Source: Ramlibacter tataouinensis (lineage in GTDB: Bacteria; Pseudomonadota; Gammaproteobacteria; Burkholderiales; Burkholderiaceae_C). Taken from it: DNA of 64,000 nt. The stretch lies in assembly GCF_027941915.1 (NCBI RefSeq), contig NZ_CP116009.1:806001-870000 (forward strand), written 5' to 3'. A program made the position numbers and the translations under genes. A model generated the notes under the pieces. It did no database searches. It worked only from the letters and a program-made list of their open reading frames with translations, and was not told where the DNA came from. Each line of letters opens with the position of its first letter. Positions within the stretch are counted from its first letter, which is position 1. Shown here one piece after another: positions 7,745 through 14,893 of this stretch.

Positions 7745-9175
7745 CTACCCTGAGCCGCCCGCCTCGGCGGCGAGTTCGTGCACCAGCCGGCCCAGGGTGC
7801 GCAGCGCGCCTTCGAGCTGGCCGGGCGCCGGGTGCCCGTAGTTCAGCCGCACGAAATTGTGGAAGTGCGGCGCCGTCGAGAACAGGTGGCCGGGCGTCAG
7901 GCTGATCCGGCGCGCCAGGGCCAGCCGCTGCAGCTGCAGGCCATCCACGCCATCGGGCAGTTCAACCCACAGCAGGTAGCCGCCCTCGGGCCGGGTCACG
8001 CGCGTGCCGGCGGGAAAGTGGCGCTCGATCGCCTCCAGGGCCTGCGCCTGCCGCTCGGCCAGCGCGGCGCGCAGGCCGCGCAGGTGCTTGTCGTAGGCCG
8101 CGTGCAGCAGGTAGTCGAGCACCGCCACCTGCGAGGGTACGGCCACCGACAGGGTGCTCATCAGCTTGAGCCGCTCCACCTCGCGCGCGAAGCGGCCGGC
8201 CGCCGCCCAGCCGATGCGGTAGCCCGGCGCCAGGCACTTGGAGAACGAACTGCAGTGCATCACCAGGCCCTGGCGGTCGAAGGCCTTGGCCGGGGGCGGG
8301 CGGCGGGCGCCGAAGTACAGCTCGGCGTAGGCGTCGTCCTCGATCAGCGGCACGCCGTGCTGCGCCAGCAGCTCGACCAGCGCCTGCTTCTTGTCCACCG
8401 GCATCAGCGAGCCGGTGGGGTTCTGGAAATTGGGCATGAACCAGCAGGCCTTGATCGGGTGCCGCTCGAGCGCGTGCTGCAGCGAATCGAGCTGTACGCC
8501 GTCGCGCGGGTGGGTCGAGATCTCCACCGCCTTCAGCTGGTGCCACTCCAGCGCCTGCAGGCAGCCATAGAACGCGGGGGATTCGATCGCGACCACGTCG
8601 CCCGGCCGCGTCGCGACCCTCAGGCAGAGGTTGAGGGCCTCCATCGCCCCGTTGGTGACGATGACCTCGTCGGTGCCGACCGCGGTGCCGTTGGCCGCGT
8701 AGCGCAGGGCCAGCTGGCGGCGCAGCTCCTCGTTGCCGGGCGAGATGTCCTGCAGCAGCTCGTCGGGCTCCAGCCTGCGCATGGCCGAGGCGCCGGCGCG
8801 GGCCAGCCGATGCAGCGGGAACAGCCGCGGGCTGGGAAAGGCCGATCCCATCGGCACCACGTCGCGGTCGCGGATCGAACCGAGCGCCTCCTGCACCCGG
8901 TCGTACACCGCCACCGACGTCGATTCCTCGCGCGGCAGCGGCGCATGCGGCTCCGGGCTGCGGCGCCGCGGCGACTTCACGAAATAGCCCGACCGCGGCC
9001 GCGCCTCGATCAGGCCGCGCGATTCCAGCAGGTAGTACGCCTCGAACACCGTCGATGCGCTGACGCCGCGGCGGCTGACCGCCTCCCGCACCGAGGGCAG
9101 GCGGTCGCCGGGCGCCAGCGTTCCTGCGTCCACCAGCTCTTCGATGTCGCGGGCGAGTCGTTCGTACTTCTTCAC
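7745..9175 (-). CDS. MocR-family regulator (GntR helix-turn-helix fused to aminotransferase)
   Basis: A 476-residue PLP-binding transcription factor. Residues 1-70 are a GntR winged helix (PGDRLPSVREAVSRRGVSAS, then VFEAYYLLESRGLIEARPRS). The remainder is a class I aminotransferase fold with the PLP lysine in SSFSKCLAPGYRIGW (about Lys313) and the NPTGSLMP and EDDAYAELYF motifs. I chose GTG at 9175; a TTG at 9193 in the same frame adds six residues. It is divergent from the diheme cytochrome c gene, and an inverted repeat lies between them. MocR proteins commonly regulate a divergent neighbour, but the effector and target are unknown here. Confidence 0.9.
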   Translation of the reverse strand: MKKYERLARDIEELVDAGTLAPGDRLPSVREAVSRRGVSASTVFEAYYLLESRGLIEARPRSGYFVKSPRRRSPEPHAPLPREESTSVAVYDRVQEALGSIRDRDVVPMGSAFPSPRLFPLHRLARAGASAMRRLEPDELLQDISPGNEELRRQLALRYAANGTAVGTDEVIVTNGAMEALNLCLRVATRPGDVVAIESPAFYGCLQALEWHQLKAVEISTHPRDGVQLDSLQHALERHPIKACWFMPNFQNPTGSLMPVDKKQALVELLAQHGVPLIEDDAYAELYFGARRPPPAKAFDRQGLVMHCSSFSKCLAPGYRIGWAAAGRFAREVERLKLMSTLSVAVPSQVAVLDYLLHAAYDKHLRGLRAALAERQAQALEAIERHFPAGTRVTRPEGGYLLWVELPDGVDGLQLQRLALARRISLTPGHLFSTAPHFHNFVRLNYGHPAPGQLEGALRTLGRLVHELAAEAGGSG

Positions 9176-9201
9176 GGCGCGATTCTCGGCCAAGGGCCGC
9201 G

Positions 9202-9219
9202 CTGATACGCCCGGATCAG
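9202..9219. promoter_or_regulatory. Inverted repeat between the MocR gene and the cytochrome c gene
   Basis: CTGAT at 9202-9206 is mirrored by ATCAG at 9215-9219 with an eight-base spacer. It lies 26 bases upstream of the regulator start and 54 upstream of the cytochrome start, where a divergent operator would be expected. The match is short, so this is a weak candidate. Confidence 0.3.
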
Positions 9220-9273
9220 CTGCATCTGAGCCTGCACGAAAGTCCGCCGGTATCTCCAGAATCGGAGGTTCCC

Positions 9274-9996
9274 ATGCCGACCCTGCGCCCCCTGCTCCGT
9301 GCCCGTGCCGCCCTGGCGGCCAGCGCGATGACTTTTTCGCTCCTGGCCGCAGCTCCGGCCGAGGCCCTCACCGTTCCCGACACGATGGCGCAACGCATGG
9401 AGGCTTGCGTGGTCTGCCACGGCCAGCAGGGGCGGGCCACCAACCACGGCTACTTCCCGCGCATCGCCGGCAAACCGGCGGGTTATCTGTACAACCAGCT
9501 GGTCAACTTCCGCGAGGGCCGCCGCGAGAACGCGACGATGGCCTACCTGGTCGGCCACATGTCGGACGCCTACCTGCGCGAGATCGCCGCCTACTTCGCC
9601 GGCCTCGACCTGCCGTACCCGCCGCCCCAGACCACCGGCGCGCCGGCCGAGCAGCTGGCGCGCGGCGAGCAGCTGGTGCGCCACGGCGACCCCCAGCGCG
9701 GCATCCCGGCCTGCGCGCAATGCCACGGCACGGCGATGACGGGCGTGAACCCCGCCATGCCCGGCCTGCTGGGGCTGCCGCGCGACTACGTGCTGGCCCA
9801 GTTCGGCGCCTGGCGCACCGGCAAGCGGCGCGCGGCGCCACCCGACTGCATGGCGGAAGTCGCCCGGCGGCTGTCGGGCGACGATGTCAACGCGGCCGCC
9901 GCCTGGCTGTCGTCGCAGCCGGTCACGGCCGGCCCGGCGCCGGCCGGATCGCTGCCCGCCAAGCTGCCCTTGACCTGCGGGAGCGGCCTGCAATGA
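9274..9996 (+). CDS. Periplasmic diheme cytochrome c (c4-like)
   Basis: A 240-residue exported cytochrome. Residues 1-31 are a signal peptide ending AEA. Two heme c motifs follow, CVVCH at about residue 46 and CAQCH at about 148, in two repeated cytochrome domains of the c4/c553 type; axial methionines are probably in the MAYLVGHM and GVNPAMPGL segments. It would shuttle electrons in the periplasm. Its stop overlaps the start of the triheme cytochrome (ATGA), so the two are one operon and probably one electron-transfer pathway. No dehydrogenase gene follows, so the electron donor is not visible. Confidence 0.88.
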   Translation: MPTLRPLLRARAALAASAMTFSLLAAAPAEALTVPDTMAQRMEACVVCHGQQGRATNHGYFPRIAGKPAGYLYNQLVNFREGRRENATMAYLVGHMSDAYLREIAAYFAGLDLPYPPPQTTGAPAEQLARGEQLVRHGDPQRGIPACAQCHGTAMTGVNPAMPGLLGLPRDYVLAQFGAWRTGKRRAAPPDCMAEVARRLSGDDVNAAAAWLSSQPVTAGPAPAGSLPAKLPLTCGSGLQ

Positions 9997-11267
9997 GCCG
10001 CGCGTCCCGCTGGCTGGCGGCGCTGGCCGCCGTCGCCCTGCTCCTGCTCGCGGCCGCGGCGGCGGTGGCCTGGCTGAACGTGCGCGGCGAGGCGCCGCTG
10101 GCGGACGCCGCCCCCGGCATTCCGGTCACGCCGCAGCGGCTGGAACGCGGCGCCTACCTGGCGCGTGCCGGCAACTGCGCGGCCTGCCACACCGATCGCG
10201 GCGGCCCGCCCTTCGCCGGCGGCAAGGGCATCGCCACGCCGTTCGGCACCGTGTACGCCGGCAACCTCACGCCCGATCCGGCCACCGGCATCGGCAACTG
10301 GAGCGCGGCGGAGTTCTGGCGTGCCATGCACCATGGCCGCTCCAAGGATGGCCGCCTGCTGTACCCGGCGTTCCCCTACACCGAGTTCACGCGCGTCACG
10401 CGCGAGGATTCGGATGCGCTGTATGCCTTCCTGCAAAGCCAGCCGGCCGTGCAGCGGCCCAACCGGCCGCACGACCTGCGCTTTCCGTACAACCAGCAGG
10501 CCGCACTGGCGGTCTGGCGCGCGCTGTTCTTCTCGCCGGCGAAATTCGAGCCCGATCCCGCCCAGTCGGCCGAGTGGAACCGGGGCGCCTACCTGGCGCG
10601 CGGCCTGGCCCACTGCCAGGCCTGCCACGCGCCGCGCAACGCCTTCGGCGCCACCGATTCGCGCATGGAACTCAGCGGCGGCCTGATCCCGATGCAGAAC
10701 TGGTACGCGCCGTCGTTGGCATCGCCGGCCGAAGCCGGCGTGCAGGACTGGCCGGTGGAGGACATCGTGCAGCTGCTCAAGACCGGCAACTCGCCGCGCG
10801 GCGCGGCGATGGGGCCGATGGCCGAAGTGGTGTTCGGCAGCACCCAGCACCTGGCCGAGGCCGACCTGCGCGCCATGGCGACCTTCCTGCGGCAGCTGCC
10901 TCGGCACGAGGCGCCCGCGGTCGGCACCGCGCGCGCCACCACCGAGGTGCTGGAGCTGGGCGAGCGCCTGTACCGCAACAGCTGCGCGCAATGCCACGGG
11001 CCACGGGGGGAAGGCGCCGGCGCCGCCTACTCGGCGCTGGCGGGGAACCGCACGGTGACGATGGATTCCCATGCCAACCTGGTCCGCGTCATCCTCAGCG
11101 GGGGCTTCCCGCCCACCACCGGCGGCCAGCCGCGCCCGTTCGGCATGCCGCCGTTCGGCCAGACCCTGAACGATGCCGAAGTCGCGGCGCTCGCCAGCTA
11201 CGTCCGCGGCGCCTGGGGCAACGCCGCCCCGGCGGTCTCGCCGCTGGACGTCCAGAAGCTCCGGTAG
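9993..11267 (+). CDS. Membrane-anchored triheme cytochrome c (dehydrogenase cytochrome subunit type)
   Basis: A 424-residue protein with an N-terminal hydrophobic segment (residues 7-30) and three heme c motifs: CAACH near residue 62, CQACH near 208 and CAQCH near 331. The layout matches the cytochrome subunit of membrane alcohol, gluconate and nicotinate dehydrogenases (typically about 400-480 residues with three CXXCH). Those enzymes have a flavin or PQQ subunit encoded beside the cytochrome, and none is present here. The likely role is to pass electrons to the quinone pool or to the oxidase encoded convergently downstream; this is inference. The start overlaps the upstream stop by four bases. 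Confidence 0.87.
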   Translation: MSRASRWLAALAAVALLLLAAAAAVAWLNVRGEAPLADAAPGIPVTPQRLERGAYLARAGNCAACHTDRGGPPFAGGKGIATPFGTVYAGNLTPDPATGIGNWSAAEFWRAMHHGRSKDGRLLYPAFPYTEFTRVTREDSDALYAFLQSQPAVQRPNRPHDLRFPYNQQAALAVWRALFFSPAKFEPDPAQSAEWNRGAYLARGLAHCQACHAPRNAFGATDSRMELSGGLIPMQNWYAPSLASPAEAGVQDWPVEDIVQLLKTGNSPRGAAMGPMAEVVFGSTQHLAEADLRAMATFLRQLPRHEAPAVGTARATTEVLELGERLYRNSCAQCHGPRGEGAGAAYSALAGNRTVTMDSHANLVRVILSGGFPPTTGGQPRPFGMPPFGQTLNDAEVAALASYVRGAWGNAAPAVSPLDVQKLR

Positions 11268-11277
11268 CGGTTAGAGA

Positions 11278-11297
11278 GCCGCGCGGGAAAGCGCGGC
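11278..11297. terminator. Bidirectional hairpin between converging cytochrome and cidB genes
   Basis: GCCGCGC at 11278-11284 pairs perfectly with GCGCGGC at 11291-11297 around a GGGAAA loop. It fills the 31-base gap between two converging stop codons. No T tract is visible on either side. Confidence 0.45.
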
Positions 11298-11298
11298 G

Positions 11299-11997
11299 CT
11301 ACAGCAGGCCGAGCGAGCGCAGCCCGCCGACGGCGACCGGCACCAGCACCGCGGTGGCCATGCCGTTCAGGCCCATGCCGAGGGCGGCATAGGCGCCGGC
11401 CACCGGATGGTCCTGCAGTTCGCGGGCCATGCCGATGGCATGGGCCGTGAGGCCGACCGCGAAGCCGCGCGCCGCCGCGTCGCGGATGCGCAGCAGGTTC
11501 AGCAGGGGCCGCGCCAGCATCGTGCCGGCGATGCCGGTCAGCGCCACCGCCAGCGCGGCCAGCGCCGGCACGGCACCGATGCGCTCGGCCACCGGGATCG
11601 CCATCGGCATCGTGGCCGACTTCGGCGCCAGCGACAGCAGCACCGGCGGCGAAGCGCCCAGCGCCCAGCCGATCGCCAGCGCGGACACGATGGCCGTCAG
11701 CGAGCCGGCCAGCAGGGCCACGGCGACCGGTAGTCCGATCGCCCGCAGGCGGCCGGCCTGCTCGTACAGCGGAAGCGCCAGGGCCACGGTGGCCGGACCC
11801 AGCAGCCAGGTCAGCCCCGAGGTGGCGTCGGCATAGACCGGCCACGGCGTGCGCGAGAAGGCCAGCGCCGCGACCACCAGCAGGACCGCCGTCAGCACCG
11901 GCACCAGCAGCGGGTGGGCGCCGCTGCGCCGGTACAGCCAGGTCGCCGCGAGGTACGCCGCCAGCGTCAGCGGCAGCCACAGCAACGCCGCGCTCAT
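11299..11997 (-). CDS. CidB/LrgB family membrane protein
   Basis: A 232-residue protein of the LrgB/CidB family with about seven hydrophobic helices. Diagnostic family sequence is visible in LAPKSATMPMAIPVAERIG and in GLTAHAIGMARELQ near the C terminus. CidA/CidB and LrgA/LrgB form holin-like or small-metabolite membrane systems linked to cell death and pyruvate metabolism in Staphylococcus and Bacillus; the role in Gram-negatives is less clear. Its ATG at 11997 overlaps the cidA-like stop (ATGA), as expected for the pair. Unusually, the pair is the tail of the cytochrome oxidase operon. Confidence 0.88.
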   Translation of the reverse strand: MSAALLWLPLTLAAYLAATWLYRRSGAHPLLVPVLTAVLLVVAALAFSRTPWPVYADATSGLTWLLGPATVALALPLYEQAGRLRAIGLPVAVALLAGSLTAIVSALAIGWALGASPPVLLSLAPKSATMPMAIPVAERIGAVPALAALAVALTGIAGTMLARPLLNLLRIRDAAARGFAVGLTAHAIGMARELQDHPVAGAYAALGMGLNGMATAVLVPVAVGGLRSLGLL

Positions 11998-12347
11998 GGC
12001 CGCTTGCCGCCGGTTCGCCGCAGCATCCAGTTGAGCGTCGCGGCGGTGACCGCCAGCGTGAGCGCCGCGCCGGCCACGCAGGCGAGCAGGAATGCCCACC
12101 CTTCGGACCGCACGCTCTCGACGTGCACCATCACGCCGGCCAGCGAAGGAATCAGCAGCAGCACCATGTGGCGCAGGAGCGATCCGCCCACGCGCCCCAG
12201 CGCCGCGGGGACCCTTCCGAGCAGGGCCAGCGCCGCGAACATCAGCAGCATGCCGACCAGCGCGCCCGGCACCGGCAGGCCCAGGCTGCGCACCACCCCC
12301 TCGCCCAGCAGGTACAGGCCGACCAGGGCGGCGATGGCGCTGGTCAT
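11994..12347 (-). CDS. CidA/LrgA family holin-like protein
   Basis: A 117-residue membrane protein with four predicted helices, the usual length of the CidA/LrgA family. The signature LGLPVPGALVGMLLMFAAL falls in helix 2, and LLIPSLAGVMVH fits the following conserved segment. The ATG at 12347 overlaps the stop of the upstream membrane gene by four bases, and its own stop overlaps cidB, so all three are translationally coupled. This places a holin-like pair under the same promoter as an oxidase. Confidence 0.85.
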   Translation of the reverse strand: MTSAIAALVGLYLLGEGVVRSLGLPVPGALVGMLLMFAALALLGRVPAALGRVGGSLLRHMVLLLIPSLAGVMVHVESVRSEGWAFLLACVAGAALTLAVTAATLNWMLRRTGGKRP

Positions 12348-12970
12348 CCCGGCCCGGCCGGCAGCGGGCGCGGCGGCAGGGCGTCCTGCGGGGAGGCGTC
12401 GGAACGGATGGCCGCCCGCACGACGTGCCACAGCCACATGGCCAGGCCGACGACGGCCCAGGCCGCCACCGCCCGGCCGGCGTGCAGCTGCTCGTCCGCC
12501 AGGTACACGCTGCACAGCTGCTGCGGCGCTTCCTGGTAGATCAGCCCGGCGCCCAGCGTCATCCAGAACCAGTTCAGGACGAAGAAGGCCTGGATGACGA
12601 TGCCGGCGGCCGACCACGAGGCCTGCAGCAGCAGCCCCGCGGCGACCAGGCTGGCGACCTTGGCCGTGCCCACGGCCGGGTGCAGCACCGCGACGTCGAG
12701 CGCCGCCGGCAGCATCCAGAAGCCGGAAACGCAGGCGGCGAACAGCAGGCCGGGCAGGCCGTTGGCGTTCCAGGGCGCCAGGGCGCGGGCCAGGCCCGGG
12801 CCGGCGTAGGCGCCGGCCAGCCAGCCGGCGAGGACCAGGGCCGGCAGCTCCAGGCCCATGTGCCGCGCCATGGTCTGCTCCAGCCAGGGGTGCAGGCAGG
12901 CCAGGGCCGCGAGCAACGCGCCGGGGCCGGCGATCCGGGCCCAGGCCGGGAAGGAGTGCCGCGTCGTCAC
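12344..12970 (-). CDS. Polytopic membrane protein, possibly CtaG(Caa3)-like oxidase assembly factor
   Basis: A 208-residue protein with five or six hydrophobic segments, starting at a GTG that overlaps the SCO stop (GTGA). ARHMGLELPALVLAGWLAG resembles the His-Met helix of the Caa3_CtaG family, and YLADEQLHAGRAVAAWAV resembles the Asp-Gln-Gln-x-x-Gly-x-x-x-W helix of that family. CtaG proteins assist copper insertion into oxidases, which fits its place just after sco. The resemblance is by eye and the protein is shorter than usual, so treat the family name as a hypothesis. A profile search against Caa3_CtaG would settle it. Confidence 0.5.
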   Translation of the reverse strand: MTTRHSFPAWARIAGPGALLAALACLHPWLEQTMARHMGLELPALVLAGWLAGAYAGPGLARALAPWNANGLPGLLFAACVSGFWMLPAALDVAVLHPAVGTAKVASLVAAGLLLQASWSAAGIVIQAFFVLNWFWMTLGAGLIYQEAPQQLCSVYLADEQLHAGRAVAAWAVVGLAMWLWHVVRAAIRSDASPQDALPPRPLPAGPG

Positions 12971-13599
12971 AGCAGCCCGGCGCGCCGCAGGTAGTCGGCC
13001 AGGGCGACATCGGGGCGGTCGATGTCGTAGGCGCGGCTCAAACGCCCGTCTTCGCCGACCAGGAACAGCGCCCCGTTGTGGGCGTAGCCGCCCAGGCCGT
13101 CGGGCAGGACCACCACGTCGAACAGGTCCAGCATGGGCTTCAGGTCGGCGCCGTCGCGCACGGTGGCGAAGCGCCACAGGGCCGGATCCGCGCCCAGCCG
13201 GCGCGCGTGGTCGGCCAGCACCGCCGGCGTGTCGCTGGCCGGGTCGAAGCTCAGGGTCAGCAGGCGCACCCGGTCGCCCAGGCCGCGGGCCTGGATCTCG
13301 CCCTGCAGCCAGGACTGGCCCGCGGCGGTGGTGAGGCAGATGGTCTGGCAGCGCACGTAGACCAGCGCCACGAAGGTGGCCGGCTGCGACGGCTGGCCGT
13401 AGTCGGCCAGCGAGAACGCCCGCCCGGCGGCATCCACCAGGCCGATCGGGGGCAAGGCGCGCGGCGTGCCCGCGAGGGCGGCCCGCCGCACGCCGTCGGA
13501 GGTGACGGCGGCGAAGCCGTGGGTGACGCCGGCGAACGCACACAGCGCCAGCACGGCGACCGTGAGGGTCGCAACCCCCGTGCGCCACCCGCGCGCCAT
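12967..13599 (-). CDS. SCO1/SenC-type copper chaperone
   Basis: A 210-residue membrane-tethered thioredoxin-fold protein. One N-terminal helix (residues about 7-27) is followed by a SCO domain with the copper-binding pair CQTIC (about residues 84-88) and a distal histidine in LGGYAHNGALFLV. SCO proteins deliver copper to, or reduce, the CuA site of oxidases. A cbb3-type oxidase lacks CuA, but SCO homologues are also needed for CuB loading in several bacteria, so the placement is sensible. The ATG at 13599 is three bases from the preceding stop, and its own stop overlaps the next start. Confidence 0.85.
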   Translation of the reverse strand: MARGWRTGVATLTVAVLALCAFAGVTHGFAAVTSDGVRRAALAGTPRALPPIGLVDAAGRAFSLADYGQPSQPATFVALVYVRCQTICLTTAAGQSWLQGEIQARGLGDRVRLLTLSFDPASDTPAVLADHARRLGADPALWRFATVRDGADLKPMLDLFDVVVLPDGLGGYAHNGALFLVGEDGRLSRAYDIDRPDVALADYLRRAGLL

Positions 13600-13601
13600 G
13601 C

Positions 13602-14207
13602 TCAGGATCCCGAGGCGCCCACGAACTTCTGCAGTTCCCGGATGTCGGGCCAGGGTTCGGTGCGCCCTTCGGTCGCCTGGCGTGCCGCCTGCACCGCGGC
13701 CGCATCCACCGGCGCGCCGGTGTTGCCCCATTCGGCGCGCACGAAGCTCAGGACCGCGGCCAGCTCGGCGTCGTTCATCTGGCCGCCGAAGCCCGGCATG
13801 CTGCCGTTGTAGGTCGTCCCGGCCACTTCGATCGGGCCGTTCAGCCCGTGCAGCAGGATCTGCAGCGGGACCTCCACCGGGTCCTGCACCCATTCCGATT
13901 TCGCCAGCGGCGGGAACACGCCGGGCAGGCCCTGCCCGGTCGCCTGGTGGCAGGCCTGGCACTTGGCGACGTAGAGCTGGCGGCCATCGACCGCCACGTT
14001 CGAGGCGGGCGCCGCGCCCTGGGCCAGGGTGGCCGGCACGCGCCGGTCGCCGAGTCCGGCCAGGCCGTCCGGCCGCGCGGTCACGATGTAGGCGATGGCC
14101 CAGACCACCAGTCCGATCGCCAGCCCCAGCACCACCCGCGGCACCGGGTTGTACTGCTCGTGCGGATCGGCGTGTTCGCTGTCACGAGTTTGTTTCGGGC
14201 GCTGCAT
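13602..14207 (-). CDS. Membrane-anchored monoheme cytochrome c (CcoP-like position)
   Basis: A 201-residue protein with one transmembrane helix (about residues 25-43, VVLGLAIGLVVWAIAYIV) and a single heme c motif CQACH near residue 80, followed by the class I methionine region MPGFGGQMND. It sits where diheme ccoP is expected after ccoO but has only one heme. The ATG at 14207 has GAGGAGG upstream and overlaps the ccoO stop by 26 bases; an in-frame ATG at 14231 is less likely. It could be the third oxidase subunit or a dedicated electron donor. Confidence 0.82.
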   Translation of the reverse strand: MQRPKQTRDSEHADPHEQYNPVPRVVLGLAIGLVVWAIAYIVTARPDGLAGLGDRRVPATLAQGAAPASNVAVDGRQLYVAKCQACHQATGQGLPGVFPPLAKSEWVQDPVEVPLQILLHGLNGPIEVAGTTYNGSMPGFGGQMNDAELAAVLSFVRAEWGNTGAPVDAAAVQAARQATEGRTEPWPDIRELQKFVGASGS

Positions 14208-14889
14208 CGCTTCCTCCTCGGTCATCGGCATTGGATGGGGCGGGCGCAGCCCCGGCCGGCTTCGCCTCGCCCGGCAGCAGCCTGGCGGCCGCTTCGGCCT
14301 GGGCCGGCGTGAGGACCGGGTACTCCCGCTTCAGGCCCTGCAGGTAGGCGACCAGGTCCAGCGCCTCGGGCTTGGCGACCACCGCCTTGCCGGCGGGCAC
14401 CGTGCCGGGCGGCAGCACCACCACCCGTTCGCCCTTGACCACCGCGGCCTCGTCCTTGACTTCGAACAGGAAGCCGTAGGCCGGCATGGTGCTGCCGGCG
14501 ACGTAGGCGCGCGGCTGGAACAGGTGGCCCAGGTGCCAGTCGGCGCTCGGTTGCCGCACGCCGATGTTGAACAGGTCGGGGCCGGTGCGCATGGTGCCCA
14601 GCAGCGGCGGCTGGTCGTAGTGGTAGTCGCCGGCCACCGAGGGCCGGCCCCAGCCGCGGGCGGCATCGGCGATGCCGGCGCCGGTGGAGCTGGGCTGCTG
14701 CGTGTGGCAGGCGATGCAGCCGTTGGCCATGTAGACCTGGCGGCCGCGCAGCTCCTGGCTGGTGTAGGGCTTGAGTGCCGGCGGCGGCGGCACGTCCTTG
14801 AGCTGCAGGAACGGCACCACGATCATCGCGGCGGTGGCCAGCGAGAGCGTGACCATGGCCCCGCTGACAAGCTTGATTTCGTTTTCCAT
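14182..14889 (-). CDS. ccoO: cbb3-type cytochrome c oxidase subunit II
   Basis: A 235-residue monoheme membrane cytochrome. One N-terminal helix (residues about 8-28) precedes a CcoO domain with heme motif CIACH (about residues 58-62) and the segment MRTGPDLFNIGVRQPSADWH, which corresponds to the RxGPDL...YSDxWH region of CcoO. The axial methionine is likely in GSTMPAYGFL. A Pro/Ala-rich tail of about 35 residues follows. It starts four bases after the ccoN stop and overlaps the next cytochrome gene, so it belongs to the same operon. Confidence 0.88.
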   Translation of the reverse strand: MENEIKLVSGAMVTLSLATAAMIVVPFLQLKDVPPPPALKPYTSQELRGRQVYMANGCIACHTQQPSSTGAGIADAARGWGRPSVAGDYHYDQPPLLGTMRTGPDLFNIGVRQPSADWHLGHLFQPRAYVAGSTMPAYGFLFEVKDEAAVVKGERVVVLPPGTVPAGKAVVAKPEALDLVAYLQGLKREYPVLTPAQAEAAARLLPGEAKPAGAAPAPSNADDRGGSDAAPETNS

Positions 14890-14893
14890 GGTG

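Noticed and set aside
8620..8946. Arg/Pro-rich minus-strand frames inside the MocR gene and many similar short frames elsewhere
   Set aside because: They lie wholly within confident genes, have no ribosome site and show biased Arg/Ala/Pro composition typical of alternate frames in GC-rich DNA.
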